A DNA stretch of 64,000 nucleotides from Symsagittifera roscoffensis (lineage: Eukaryota; Xenacoelomorpha; Acoela; Convolutidae): NCBI RefSeq assembly GCF_963678635.1, contig NC_087066.1, positions 1,322,201 to 1,386,200 of the forward strand, read 5' to 3'. The notes below the pieces were generated by a model. The model saw only the letters and a list, made by a program, of their open reading frames with translations. It had not been told where the DNA came from and did no database searches. Each line of letters starts with the position of its first letter. The first letter of the stretch is position 1. Both the position numbers and the translations under genes were made by a program. This document shows positions 1 to 10,383 of the stretch, piece by piece.

Positions 1-424
1 TCATAGATTTCCCACAATCAATCTCAACACAATGAAAACCTTAATGGAACTAGGAATCTCACTCAACAAGATATTTAGACACCATCACACTTCATAAATG
101 AAGAAATTGTCCAAACAACAACAACTACACAACAAAGTATTTCACCGATACGTCCAAATTTAACAACACCAAGAAATACAAACACTTCACTAGCACAGGT
201 AACCTTACAATCAACCGTTAAACCTTCGGTTGCTCCAAAATATTCACAAATGGATTACCAAACATATAGACCCATGACAATACCGTCAAAAACATGCACG
301 CAGATCGTTCACAAGAAACAATTTTGCGGAACATAATTATAATTATACACATTCATCAAAAACAAACTATCCTCCACGAAATAATAATAATAATCAAATC
401 AGATCTCGATATTGGAATAATCCA
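1..424 (+). pseudogene. Upstream gag-like coding remnant, frame-broken
   Basis: This stretch reads like Gln/Asn/Thr-rich coding sequence but in shifting frames. One frame is open from about 109 to 333 and ends in TAA. Another is open from about 278 straight into the ATG at 425, with a run of Asn codons (AAT repeats near 380-395). The simplest reading is that gag originally began further upstream and a small indel near 280-320 broke it, so the ATG at 425 may be internal. A separate short upstream ORF is the alternative. No LTR end, primer-binding site or promoter motif was recognised. Confidence 0.5.
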
Positions 425-2521
425 ATGGCAACAACCAATTCAGTAAATTTTCAAGCTAATCCACATCCTCCACAGGATCATAGTGAAAATTACCCATTCT
501 TTCAACAGAATAAAAATAAAAAACAAGCACCTCATCAAACGGATTACCTATCCTCTGATGATGATTATTTACAACCAGATATATTTGCACCATATACCCA
601 AGAATATCGCGGACAAGGAATGCAGAAACCATATACACATCATAGAATTTTTTCTCCACACCAGATAGATACACAAAATCAACAACCAATACAAATGCAA
701 AACCCAATTAATACACAATCTTTTCAACCAATTCAGCCACAAAACCCAATGATTACACACTCACATCAACCAACACAAATGCAAAATGAAATACCACTTC
801 CATATTATCTGCAACAACACGAAATAACAAAAAATCAATTTTCAAATTTTTCACAAATGCCAAATGCAGCAGAATCATTACAAATGACAATGAATCCATA
901 CCTTATGGGTAGATCATCAATAACATCAAACAAACCATTAATGGAATTCACAGGAACAGACCCTGAATATTCTGTAGAAGATTATTTAAATGCAGTAACA
1001 GCAAATTTAATTTTAAATATAGGACCTGAACCAATTAATACGCCACTACATCAAAACTGGATACATCGACGCACAGCGTTGATACAGACAACCTTAGACG
1101 GCGCAGCCCAAAAATGGTTTTCAGTATTGCCTATAGAAATAAAATCAAATTGGAAGAGATTTACACAAGAATTTTCAAAAATGTTTGACTCCGAAAGAAA
1201 CAAACAACAACAAAGAGTTTTATGTAATGAAATTCGCAGATTACCAAATGAAACCATCAAACAATTAGCAGTACGTATCGAAACACTAGTTCGAAAAGCA
1301 TATTCATTAAATACACACGATTATAAAAACACAAAAATGACAGAAATCTTAATGATGACCTTAACACCTCAATTAAGGAAAATAGCAATAAAAAAGAGAG
1401 CATCTCATCCTTCCTCAATCCGAGAGCCCGATTTAGATTTTCGAAAACTAGTAGACAAGCTAGAGCAAGCGGAAATCACAATGAAACTTGAAGAAACAGA
1501 AAATCAGAAATTACAATATGTTAACCGAATCGAAACAAATACCACAAGTATCAACAATATACAGGAATCAGATACAGACCTTGTTGAAAAAATCACTGAA
1601 ATACTCAATATTTATGAAAAACACCCAAACTTTAAAGGCAAACCATCTTTCAAAAAATGGTGTAATTATTGCCGACGATACGGACATAGCATTTCTGAAT
1701 GTAGACAAAAACAACAAGATAATCAAAACAAACCTCAAAAATATAAAGAACCAAATAAATCATTCTATCAGTACTTGAAGAAAGATCAAAATCTACCGAA
1801 CAAAAATGTATACAGCAACAACAGTTCAGGAAAACCACTTCCGAACAATACCAACTACACGAGAAATCAATCACCATATAACTCAAGTTATAGAGGAAGA
1901 TCACCAGAACGAAGAAATACACAAAATTCGTCACAAAATTATTACAATAGACCAAATAGTCGAAATAACTATTCCAGATCAAATTCAAATACAACACGAT
2001 TTGTTTCTAGATCTAATTCCCAATCAAGGAATAGATACTATCCAAACAATCAGTCACGAAACTCATCATATAATAGGAATAGAAACTACTCCAATAATCG
2101 AAATAGAAGTTATTCAAACAATCGAAATCAAAATTACCCGAACAATCGATCAAGGAATAACTCATATAACAGATCAAACTATCACAGATCAAACAATAAT
2201 TATCAAAATAGATCACGAAACAATTCACAAAATCGACATTCAAGTTATAATAATCGTTATAGAAATTATTCCCAATCACCACACAGAAATAATAATCATT
2301 ATAACAATTCCAACAATCGCCACAGAAGTAGTACACCTAAACATCAAAGACGTATAAACCAAGTACAATCAAATCCGGAAACAACATCAGACCCCCCAGG
2401 TATTGATGACACAGTAAATGACGAACTACAACTAAATCAAATAAACTATGGATCATCAGATTCAGAAAGTGAAACAGAAAACACTACCTCCATCAATATG
2501 ATAACAGTCGAAAATGACTAG
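425..2521 (+). CDS. gag: Gag polyprotein of Ty3/Gypsy element
   Basis: This 698-codon ORF would form the capsid and nucleocapsid of an intracellular particle. Residues 1-160 are low-complexity and Gln/Asn/Pro-rich. Residues about 175-310 look like a retrotransposon Gag core: Trp-containing helices including a GAAQKWF motif, followed by a stretch with EFSKMF. A CCHC zinc knuckle (C-X2-C-X4-H-X4-C, around residues 413-426) marks the nucleocapsid. After it, about 200 residues are dominated by Asn, Arg, Ser and Tyr in irregular short repeats, which would suit RNA binding. The frame stays open upstream, so the true start may lie before 425. The ORF ends in TAG and the same frame continues into protease. 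It is unbroken over this span, unlike pol. Confidence 0.85.
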   Translation: MATTNSVNFQANPHPPQDHSENYPFFQQNKNKKQAPHQTDYLSSDDDYLQPDIFAPYTQEYRGQGMQKPYTHHRIFSPHQIDTQNQQPIQMQNPINTQSFQPIQPQNPMITHSHQPTQMQNEIPLPYYLQQHEITKNQFSNFSQMPNAAESLQMTMNPYLMGRSSITSNKPLMEFTGTDPEYSVEDYLNAVTANLILNIGPEPINTPLHQNWIHRRTALIQTTLDGAAQKWFSVLPIEIKSNWKRFTQEFSKMFDSERNKQQQRVLCNEIRRLPNETIKQLAVRIETLVRKAYSLNTHDYKNTKMTEILMMTLTPQLRKIAIKKRASHPSSIREPDLDFRKLVDKLEQAEITMKLEETENQKLQYVNRIETNTTSINNIQESDTDLVEKITEILNIYEKHPNFKGKPSFKKWCNYCRRYGHSISECRQKQQDNQNKPQKYKEPNKSFYQYLKKDQNLPNKNVYSNNSSGKPLPNNTNYTRNQSPYNSSYRGRSPERRNTQNSSQNYYNRPNSRNNYSRSNSNTTRFVSRSNSQSRNRYYPNNQSRNSSYNRNRNYSNNRNRSYSNNRNQNYPNNRSRNNSYNRSNYHRSNNNYQNRSRNNSQNRHSSYNNRYRNYSQSPHRNNNHYNNSNNRHRSSTPKHQRRINQVQSNPETTSDPPGIDDTVNDELQLNQINYGSSDSESETENTTSINMITVEND
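2519..2521 (+). promoter_or_regulatory. In-frame UAG between gag and pol, candidate readthrough codon
   Basis: Gag and the protease/RT ORF share one frame and are separated only by this TAG, followed by GAA CCT. From 2522 the frame is open for 482 codons to the TAA at 3968. In gammaretroviruses a UAG in this position is suppressed to make Gag-Pol. Most Ty3/Gypsy elements use a frameshift or a single ORF. The arrangement is seen directly and readthrough is inferred. A simple nonsense mutation is the alternative, since this copy carries other stops. Confidence 0.5.
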
Positions 2522-4112
2522 GAACCTATTATATATGAACAACCTTTTCCATCACACATATATGAAAAGCAATTAGAACTCCTTCACAATTATTATATTG
2601 AACCCATACATTCCACACAAACAACACAAGAAACTAGCGAAATCAACACTACAAATAAATCCAATGAAAATGACAAAACAAAATGCTTGAATACAAATCA
2701 CATCTATCAAAATATACAAAAAGAACAACCTAAAGAAAAAATTTGGACAATACCATTTCTTTTAGAAAGTCCAAGAAACAAAGAATTTCAACCACCAGAT
2801 CTTGAAATTGATTTTCTAATTGATTCAGGAGCAGAATCAAACATAATAAACATTCCCACATGGAATGAGATAAAAACATTACACCCAAAATTAACACCTC
2901 TTGAAACCTCCAGTAAACTAGCAACAGCACAAGGATCAACATTGGTAAACTATGGAAAAATTCAATTATTTCTTCTCCCCACAAGAACAATGGAGCAGAA
3001 TAAAATTTTAAATAAACCATTTAAACAAATATTTCATATCACTGATATTAAACACAATATCATAGGAATACCATTTATCTCTAAATATATACCAACAACC
3101 AACATCTTAAACAGTAAAATACTAATCAAAGATAAATACACAAAAACAAAAGACACATCCCTAACATTTTTCCAAAGATTAAACAAACAACCACCATTCT
3201 TTTCAAAATTTTATCCAATATATAACCAACAAAGAAAACACCTGAAACCACTATCAGGAAACATATATAATTTTTCAATAAAACAAGTTCACCAATATGA
3301 TAAAAAACAAAATAAACAACAACTCTATATGTCAGACTTTGAATTCAAACCTATCCATAAATTTTTCAAAATCACAATCTCATCCATAAAATATTTGAAA
3401 AACTCGAATTCAGATATTATATCTCTACATGTATACAACAATACACCCTATCAAGTAACATTACCTTTAGGACTTTTAGGCTATTGCGAAACCAATGCTA
3501 CGATATCACCAATACACGAAAAAGAATATCGCGTAAATAATATACTCCAATTATTAGATATTTGTCAATCCACAATTCTTAATGAAGAATTATCCATAAA
3601 TAATATAATAAGTAATGAAAAGAGAAATACAGACTATTTCACAAAAACCCCATATTTCAAACCTACATTCAACATAAGTAACTACACAGAGACTCAACAG
3701 AAGTTTTTAACAATGTTTAACTTCCAACACTCACAAATAACACAAGACGAATTTGATAAATTAGCCAAACAGCTAATAAAATATTCATCAGTCTATGCAA
3801 CATCCAAATTTGATGTTGGCAAAATCAGCTCATCACTACATCTTCCATTAAAACCTGACGCAGTTTTCAAAAAACAAAGAGCAAGTAAAGTACCAATTCA
3901 TTTACACGATAAAGTGAACAGATTACTTGATATTTTAGAACAATACAAAATTATATCACCGGTAAACTAAGAAGAACAACCAAAAGATAACACATTTATC
4001 AACCCTGTTATCATCCTAGCAAAAGGAGAATCATTAAAAATAGTTCTAGACGCTAGATACCTTAATTCACTAATAGACGAATCAAAATGCAATTGGCCTA
4101 TTGAACCAATAT
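2522..4112 (+). pseudogene. pol: Pol N-terminal part: aspartic protease and start of reverse transcriptase, interrupted
   Basis: The frame continues from gag past the UAG. A DSGAES motif at 2822-2839 is the active site of a retropepsin-like protease, which would cut the polyprotein, and a hydrophobic IIGIPF stretch near 3060 fits the second conserved block. The long segment to about 3900 is a linker of unclear role. The N-terminal RT region begins near 3880 and is interrupted by TAA at 3968-3970. The RT block with NPVIILAKG and LDARYLN follows in the same frame to about 4110, where another TAA (4111-4113) and a frame change to the next segment occur. An internal TTG at 2687 should not be taken as a start. 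Confidence 0.8.
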
Positions 4113-6089
4113 AAGTTATTTTTAACAAAAATAAACGGAAAATACTTTACAACCGCAGATATGAATAGTGCATATAATCAAATGCCACTAGATGAACAAT
4201 CGCGACGCTTAACACAATTTGTTATTGGAAATCAGCAATATGAATTCAACCGCCTATTCTATGGAATATCCATAGAACCAGCAGCATTTTCAGCTTTTAT
4301 GAGCAAAATTTTTAGACCACTAATACTCAAGAAAAACGCAATCACTTATTTAGACGATGTTTTTATGCAATCACAGACAAAAGAAGAAATGTTCAATGTT
4401 TTAGAACACTATCACAAAATACTTCAGAACGAAAATCTGAAGGCCGCCCCCGATAAATCACACTTCTTTTTAACACGAGTTAAATTCTTAGGACATAATA
4501 TAGAAAGAAAAACAATCACTCCATTAAAACCACGCATTGATGCTATTCAGAAGCTCCAACCACCAACAAACAAAAAGAAAATCCAAGAATTCCTTGGAAT
4601 GTTAAACTTTTTAAGCAAATATGTCTATAAAATGCAATTATACCTAAGACCTTTTTATAATATACTTAGACAACAAAATAATTTAGAATGGAACACAGAA
4701 CATCAAGCACGATTTGAAGAAATTAAAAAACTCTTAACTGAACAAATTTCGAATACAATTCCAGATCCAAATCAACCATTCTATGCAATGTGCGATGCTT
4801 CGAATTTTGGCATCGGCGCAGCATTATTACAATCACACAATGGTACAAACAAAATGAACCTTATATCAGCAAATTCTCGACTATTCACTCAAGCAGAGCT
4901 ACGACTCTCAACTCTAATGAGAGAATGTACAGCCATAATATATACACTAACAGAATATGATTTTCTAATACTTGGATCAAAACATCCAACAGTTCTATTT
5001 ACAGATCACAAACCAATCATTTTTCTCTTTACACAAAAATCCAATCCAAATCATCGAGTTTATAGATTTCAATTAATTCTAATGAAATTCCCAAACTTAC
5101 ATATAGTTTGGACAGCAGGAAAAAATCTTGCATTACCAGACACATTAAGTCGAAATACAACACCTGAATTACTTACACGTAAAACTACAGTTGAAATACC
5201 CAAAAATATAAAATTCTACCTTGCAGAAAATGAAACATCACCCCGACTAGAATGCAAATATGCAGTAAAAACTGACGTTGAACAATCACAGATAAATAAT
5301 CTACAACACTTCCCACTTTCTTTAGATTGTCAAAATAACCACTACGAAGTTGATCTACTTGGAACATCAACTTTTAAACCAATTCCATATTCACAATGGA
5401 TAAAAAATAACACACAACAAAAAAGAGTAAAACAATACCCACATAAAAAAGACCTTTTTCCATTAATTGAAAAAGAAAATCTAACTGATAAAATAAAGTT
5501 ATCAGGACCACAAACGAACGATTCAAAATACACAATAAATCAAGTTTTTGACCTCCATGACCCACTTGATACAATTCCTTTATCTAAATTAGAAAATGAA
5601 AATATTTTTCTCCCCCCAACAGATAAAATTACAATTATCAAACTCTTGACCCAAAAACAATATCAAAATCTTGACCCAGTAATTAGACAACTAAAATCAT
5701 GGCACAAATATAAAACTAAACCCGTCAAGGCAGATACAACTATTTTAGGAAATAAAACACTCCTCCGATATTTTCGAAAATTTAATAATACAACAATTAA
5801 TGAAAACACAGACCTTCTAGAATACCAATTAAATGAATCTACAGTTCCCTGTCTCCCTCTAAGTATGATTCTTATAGCTTTTAATATTTCACATACACAA
5901 AACATTAAAGGACACTCTGGATCAGAGAAAACATATTCAAATTTCATACAAAACTTTTATTTTCCAAATGCACCAATTTGGATAAAAGTACTATGCAATG
6001 ATTGTATAGTATGTCAGCTAAATAAACCTTATCCAAATCAAAAACAAATAGCTCAAAAACAGTATAAAATTCTACCTTGCAGAAAATGA
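4113..6089 (+). pseudogene. pol: Pol middle part: reverse transcriptase, RNase H and integrase zinc-binding domain
   Basis: This frame continues RT after the break near 4112. The catalytic YLDD box lies at 4347-4358, preceded by TADMNSAYNQ and followed by the conserved LGHNI and FLGMLNF blocks. RNase H follows, with CDAS at about 4791-4802 and TDHKP near 5001. The integrase N-terminus near 5888-6005 has paired His and CNDC, matching the HH-CC zinc-binding fold. Enzymes of this kind copy the RNA genome to DNA inside the particle and join it to the host chromosome. The segment runs into the junction of an 856-bp duplication at about 6062 and ends at TAG/TGA-type stops shortly after. The RT and RNase H core motifs look intact. 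Confidence 0.85.
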
Positions 6090-6906
6090 AACATCACCCC
6101 GACTAGAATGCAAATATGCAGTAAAAACTGACGTTGAATAATAACAGATAAATAATCTACAACACTTCCCACTTTATTTAGATTGTCAAAATAACCACTA
6201 CGAAGTTGATCTACTTGGAACATCAACTTTTAAACCAATTCCATATTCACAATGGATAAAAAATAACACACAACAAAAAAGAGTAAAACAATACCCACAT
6301 AAAAAAGACCTTTTTCCATTAATTGAAAAAGAAAATCTAATTGATAAAATAAATTTATCAGGACCACAAACGAACGTTTCAAAATACACAATAAATCAAG
6401 TTTTTGACCTCCATGACCCACTTGATACAATTCCTTTATCTAAATTAGAAATTGAAAACATTTTTCTCCCCCCAACAGATAAAATTACAATTAAAACTTT
6501 GAAACAATATCAAAATCTTGACCCAGTAATTAGACAACTAAAATCATGGCACAAATATAAAACTAAACCCGTCAAGGCAGATACAACTATTTTAGGAAAT
6601 AAAACACTCCTCCGATATTTTCGAAAATTTAATAATACAACAATTAATGAAAACACAGACCTTCTAGAATACCAATTAAATGAATCTACAGTTCCCTGTC
6701 TCCCTCTAAGTATGATTCTTATAGCTTTTAATATTTCACATACACAAAACATTAAAGGACACTCTGGATCAGAGAAAACATATTCAAATTTCATACAAAA
6801 CTTTTATTTTCCAAATGTACCAATTTGGATAAAAGTACTATGCAATGATTGTATAGTATGTCAGCTAAATAAACCTTATCCAAATCAAAAACAAATAGCT
6901 CAAAAA
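5207..6906 (+). repeat. Direct tandem duplication, ~856 bp, inside pol
   Basis: The sequence beginning TATAAAATTCTACCTTGCAG near 5207 starts again at about 6063. The two copies stay nearly identical to about 6062 and 6906. They cover the RNase H-integrase spacer and the integrase zinc-binding domain. Copy 2 differs by point changes, including two adjacent TAA codons (6139-6144), and by a small deletion near 6497. The duplication moves pol from frame 0 to frame 1. The copies join within a few bases, so this is a local duplication and not a separate insertion. Confidence 0.95.
6063..6906 (+). pseudogene. Second, inactive copy of integrase N-terminal region
   Basis: This copy repeats the integrase zinc-binding domain (second HH-CC, about 6720-6870). 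It has in-frame stops at 6139-6144 and at 6916-6918. An open stretch runs from 6499 to 6915. The copy that adjoins the integrase core carries the nonsense codons, so an intact polyprotein cannot be made through it. The high similarity of the copies suggests that the duplication is younger than most other lesions. Confidence 0.85.
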
Positions 6907-8234
6907 CAAGATTTTTAAGGACAAAGTTTGTACTTTAACCACCGTATTTAATTTGATACAAAAGGACCAATTTCCCCCTCATCCGAAGGAAACACCTACA
7001 TTATGGTAATTGTTGACGCATTTACACATTATGTAGCACTTAACCCAGTACCACATTGTAACGCTTATTATGCTTACACAACACTTTATGAACACTGGAT
7101 AGCTAAATTCGGACTACCAGAAGTTTTAGTTACAGACAACGGTACAGAATTCATAAATAATGAAATCATCACAATATGTCATTTATATAACATCAAACAC
7201 AAACCACGTACATCTCACGCACCTTGGACAAACGGCTTAGTCGTCGGTATGAACCGTTCACTACAAGAATATCTTAGATGTATCATCAATGGAAATGATA
7301 CAAGATACACCGAATGGTCAGCAGATGTAAAACTATTTCCCTTAGCATATAATTCACAAATCACGACAACTCTAGGAATGTCACCATATGAAATGGTTTT
7401 TAATCAAAAGCCACGCAAACCGATTATGTTTACAGCAAACTCTCATAAAAATGCACAAAGTTATTGTCAACCGAATAAAGACTCAATTTGTTATAACCTA
7501 CCTCTACACACACACGATGAAGATCATTTTCATCACCCACAAATTCTTAAATTAGCCTCCGGTACACACACCGAATGGATTTTAAACAGAGATAAAAAAC
7601 ACAATGAAATTTACCAAAAAGTAACAAAAAAGTTGTTACAAAGGCAAAACATTAATGAACAAATAAATTCACGCTTTACACCAGCCTCCGATTTAAAAAT
7701 TGGAACATTTGTTTTAATACCCAATTTTAACACTCAAAAAGGAATTTCTAAAAAATTACAACCCCTTCGTAAAGGACCATACCAAATAATTGCCAAACCC
7801 ACTGATGTCACATATAAAATCACCGACTCAGAACAAAAAGAAATTGTTCAACATCGAAACAACCTATTACCTTATTACCCAAAAGAATACGCACTACGTG
7901 AACTAACTCAATTATATTCTTTCACAGGTTTAAAAGTTATTCAAAATAACCCACATACGGAAAATAAAACAAAGGAACAACATGACAATCACCTCGAAAA
8001 CCAAAATAAAAAATCAACTACAACGAAAAACAATACAAAAAAGCTAGATCAAAATACACCACAAAAAGAAAAAAAAAATAGGAAAATGACAAAAAAATAA
8101 TACCCCAAGAACAAATCGACAAATCAGAACATAGAGAGTCATCACGACTTAGAAATCAACCACGTAAAAAGTATAAAACATTCATTCCACAATCTAAAAT
8201 ATTAAAGAAAGTCGAATTTCAAAAACAGCTTTAA
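6907..8234 (+). pseudogene. pol: Integrase core and C-terminus, catalytic Glu lost
   Basis: The frame of copy 2 continues past stops at 6916-6918 and 6949-6951 into the integrase core. An ATG at 7003 opens 365 codons, but it sits just before the first catalytic Asp (IVDAFT, codon 7015-7017). The second Asp is in VTDNGTEF (7135-7137). The D-D-35-E spacing puts the Glu at codon 7243-7245, which reads GTC (Val) within TNGLV-V-GMNR. A GPY motif near 7780 marks the C-terminal module of Ty3/Gypsy integrases. An A-run at 8066-8076 shifts the frame. Beyond it another frame is open to TAA at 8232-8234 with an SSRLRNQPR stretch typical of these C-termini. DNA joining activity should be absent. Confidence 0.85.
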
Positions 8235-8827
8235 TTTTATATTTAATAATTTTTGCACCTCTGAAATATTTTGAACTTTCATTTTTCAAAAAAAACATGC
8301 TGATAAACACGCAACGATTCTAGTCATAATTAGCCAATAGGATTCATCCAATCCGTCACCTTCTCTAACTCTAATACAGATCAACTAGACGAACGATATT
8401 AAACTCCAGGCATATCTATAACTATAACTTTGCGACCTCCAGGTCAAAAATAAGCAAACCATTCCAACTTGACAACTAAAATAAATATCAACATAATATC
8501 ATAACCCTCCCTTATCTAATAAACCAAAGATCAACAATATTTCCCCAACTCAGACCTCAAATACCCTCCAAACAAATATGTTAAATTAGCCTAAAGTAAA
8601 AGAACGACCATTTTAATTAGCCTAAAGTATAAAAATCTCAAAAATACCCCAGATCATTTGACAAATAAAAATAAAGACAAAGAAGACCTCCCGATCACCA
8701 TAAAATTTGCCCCCAACAATTTTTCACAAAACTCGACCCACTCGTCAAAAAACCAATAAATAATTCGACCACACTTGAAAATTGCCTCAAACAACAAAAA
8801 ATATTCGATCGAGAAGCCATTTCTTAA
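8235..8827 (+). other. Non-coding spacer between pol and the small membrane ORFs
   Basis: Stops occur in all three + frames and no ORF of note is present. The stretch could hold a leader or a subgenomic promoter for the downstream genes, but no TATA box, splice acceptor with a good pyrimidine tract, or hairpin was convincing. A short direct repeat (ATTAGCCTAAAGTA) occurs at about 8585 and 8616. Confidence 0.5.
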
Positions 8828-9058
8828 ATGCTCTTCTCTCGACCAGTTACCATAATTCTAAACATTCTCGCAAACTTTTTCACAATATTTAAACTTTTCA
8901 TCATATTTCTTTTTGATACCTTTGAATCTTTTGTAATAATCTTAATCATTTTTTGCAATATTTTTTTAATTTTCTATTCCATATTTGAACTATACCTCCA
9001 GCTTTCAAAAGCTATTGACTATATCCACAGGTACGATTCACAAAACTTATCTAAATGA
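8828..9058 (+). CDS. Small hydrophobic protein 1, two predicted membrane spans
   Basis: The ORF has 76 codons from ATG at 8828. Residues about 8-30 and 33-55 are long runs of Ile, Leu, Phe and Val, followed by a polar tail of about 20 residues (HRYDSQNLSK at the end). It would sit in a membrane as a hairpin. Its TGA overlaps the ATG of the next ORF in ATGA (9055-9058), which suggests coupled translation. Small double-spanning proteins next to an envelope gene recall viroporins, but there is no motif to prove that and no family was recognised. In AT-rich DNA a hydrophobic ORF of this size can arise by chance. The tight overlap with a second similar ORF is the main support. Confidence 0.45.
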   Translation: MLFSRPVTIILNILANFFTIFKLFIIFLFDTFESFVIILIIFCNIFLIFYSIFELYLQLSKAIDYIHRYDSQNLSK

Positions 9059-9243
9059 TACGAACCATTTTTAGTAGAACAGATATTTTCTTACTATTTG
9101 TAATTTTTATAACATTTCTATCATCTCTCATCTTGACAATATGCAAATGTATAAAGAAAGCAATTATCACATTCGCCCTAGCAACAATCCTCCTAATTCT
9201 TTTTCTAGAAGAATACTACAATAAACATAAGTTTTTTCACTAA
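9055..9243 (+). CDS. Small hydrophobic protein 2, overlapping the previous ORF by ATGA
   Basis: The ORF has 62 codons from ATG at 9055 to TAA at 9241-9243. Two hydrophobic spans lie at residues about 10-29 and 35-51, split by a short basic loop (CKCIKK), with a charged C-terminus (EEYYNKHK). It is in the same frame as the Met-less ORF at 9277-10383, separated from it by TAA at 9241-9243 and TAA at 9274-9276. The function is unknown. With its partner it could form a two-subunit membrane protein or be the remnant of a longer protein. Both small ORFs lie between pol and env, where retroviruses often place accessory genes. Confidence 0.4.
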   Translation: MIRTIFSRTDIFLLFVIFITFLSSLILTICKCIKKAIITFALATILLILFLEEYYNKHKFFH

Positions 9244-9276
9244 AAGAATAGATCAAAAACCATCAAAAATTGCTAA

Positions 9277-10383
9277 CCAACAATCACACAGTCAGTCTTC
9301 ACCGACATCATCCCAGGAAAACCCAACAGCACCTTCAATTACCCAAAACCCCCAAACATCTACACGATTTCCTTTCAAGATAACCCATATACCTTTGAAG
9401 AACGACACGCTCGCTTATCAGAACCACTAGAACCAGTTCAACGACAAGCACCTCTAAGTGAACCAACATATAACTTATACCCAACATTACCACAAGAATT
9501 AAGTAGAATACGAAATCCTAGTCAAAACCAAAACACAGTCGAAATAAATAGACAAATTATACATCCTCGACGAAACAGAAATTTTCAAACTCCCCGAGTT
9601 CATTTTGATATACCCCAATCCCCATCACAAAGTACTCCAGAAAACCCCATCGGTATATTACCAGAAACCCCTACGCTTCTTTCACAACGTAGCACCTCAA
9701 GCCTACCATCAGATTACTTAGGTTCAACACCAACATCTGAACAAATACGTGAAAATCCCTTTAACCCTACAAACCAAACATCACGACTACCATATTGGAC
9801 AACACATTCATTCACACAAGGTGAACCAAATTTAATCAATGATCCAATAGATATTTCTACGGATACAACAACATCCTCATCACTACCAGAAACATTATCA
9901 TTACCATCAACACCATCAATCAGCCAGATTTCACCAACACCTTTTAACTTCAATTTCCCAAATAACCTCGACGCTAGATACCGAGAACAATCATCAACAA
10001 ATATTCCTTTAAGACTAGACTGGAATACATTCACAGCACCTCCACCATTATTTGGACAACACCCAGAAAGTAACCGACTCCACAACTGGGCACTAAATAG
10101 ATTACAGTATAGACAAGACATCCACGAAGACATTCGTGCTCATAACATCCAAATACTCCAACAGATTAGTCTACAATTAAAATTTGAAATCACGGTTAAA
10201 TTAAACAACATTACTCAACATCCCTATCCATTAAATCCACCAAATATAACAGCTCAATCCCTACCACCACCATTTATAACAACTGAAGTAATATACAAAT
10301 ACGACAGATATACCAAAAAGACAATTGGTTACATCACATTTTATAACCCATACTCAGGATTATCATACACATGTATATTCTAA
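9277..10383 (+). CDS. 368-codon ORF without any ATG, Pro/Ser/Thr-rich, function unknown
   Basis: Frame 1 is open from just after TAA 9274-9276 to TAA 10381-10383. No ATG was found in it, nor any TTG, CTG or GTG, so no ordinary start exists. The protein is rich in Pro, Ser, Thr, Gln and Asn to about residue 240. It then has a more ordinary C-terminal part (RLDWNTF near 10011, then HNWALNRLQYRQDIHED, and near the end ITFYNPYSG). The ORF overlaps the env ATG by 13 bases. A possible splice acceptor stands at its head: CTAAC near 9273 and ACACAG ending at 9291. The likely routes are splicing from an upstream exon or production as an extension of another ORF. It was not recognised, and the length without stops argues that it is coding. 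Confidence 0.65.
   Translation, partial: PTITQSVFTDIIPGKPNSTFNYPKPPNIYTISFQDNPYTFEERHARLSEPLEPVQRQAPLSEPTYNLYPTLPQELSRIRNPSQNQNTVEINRQIIHPRRNRNFQTPRVHFDIPQSPSQSTPENPIGILPETPTLLSQRSTSSLPSDYLGSTPTSEQIRENPFNPTNQTSRLPYWTTHSFTQGEPNLINDPIDISTDTTTSSSLPETLSLPSTPSISQISPTPFNFNFPNNLDARYREQSSTNIPLRLDWNTFTAPPPLFGQHPESNRLHNWALNRLQYRQDIHEDIRAHNIQILQQISLQLKFEITVKLNNITQHPYPLNPPNITAQSLPPPFITTEVIYKYDRYTKKTIGYITFYNPYSGLSYTCIF

Noticed and set aside
1806-2357. 183-codon open frame inside gag
   Set aside because: It is in another frame over the Asn/Arg/Ser repeat region, with Ile/Thr-rich shadow composition.
9714-10133. Minus-strand 139-codon open frame
   Set aside because: It mirrors the Met-less + strand ORF, whose frame is far longer and lies in the run of element genes.
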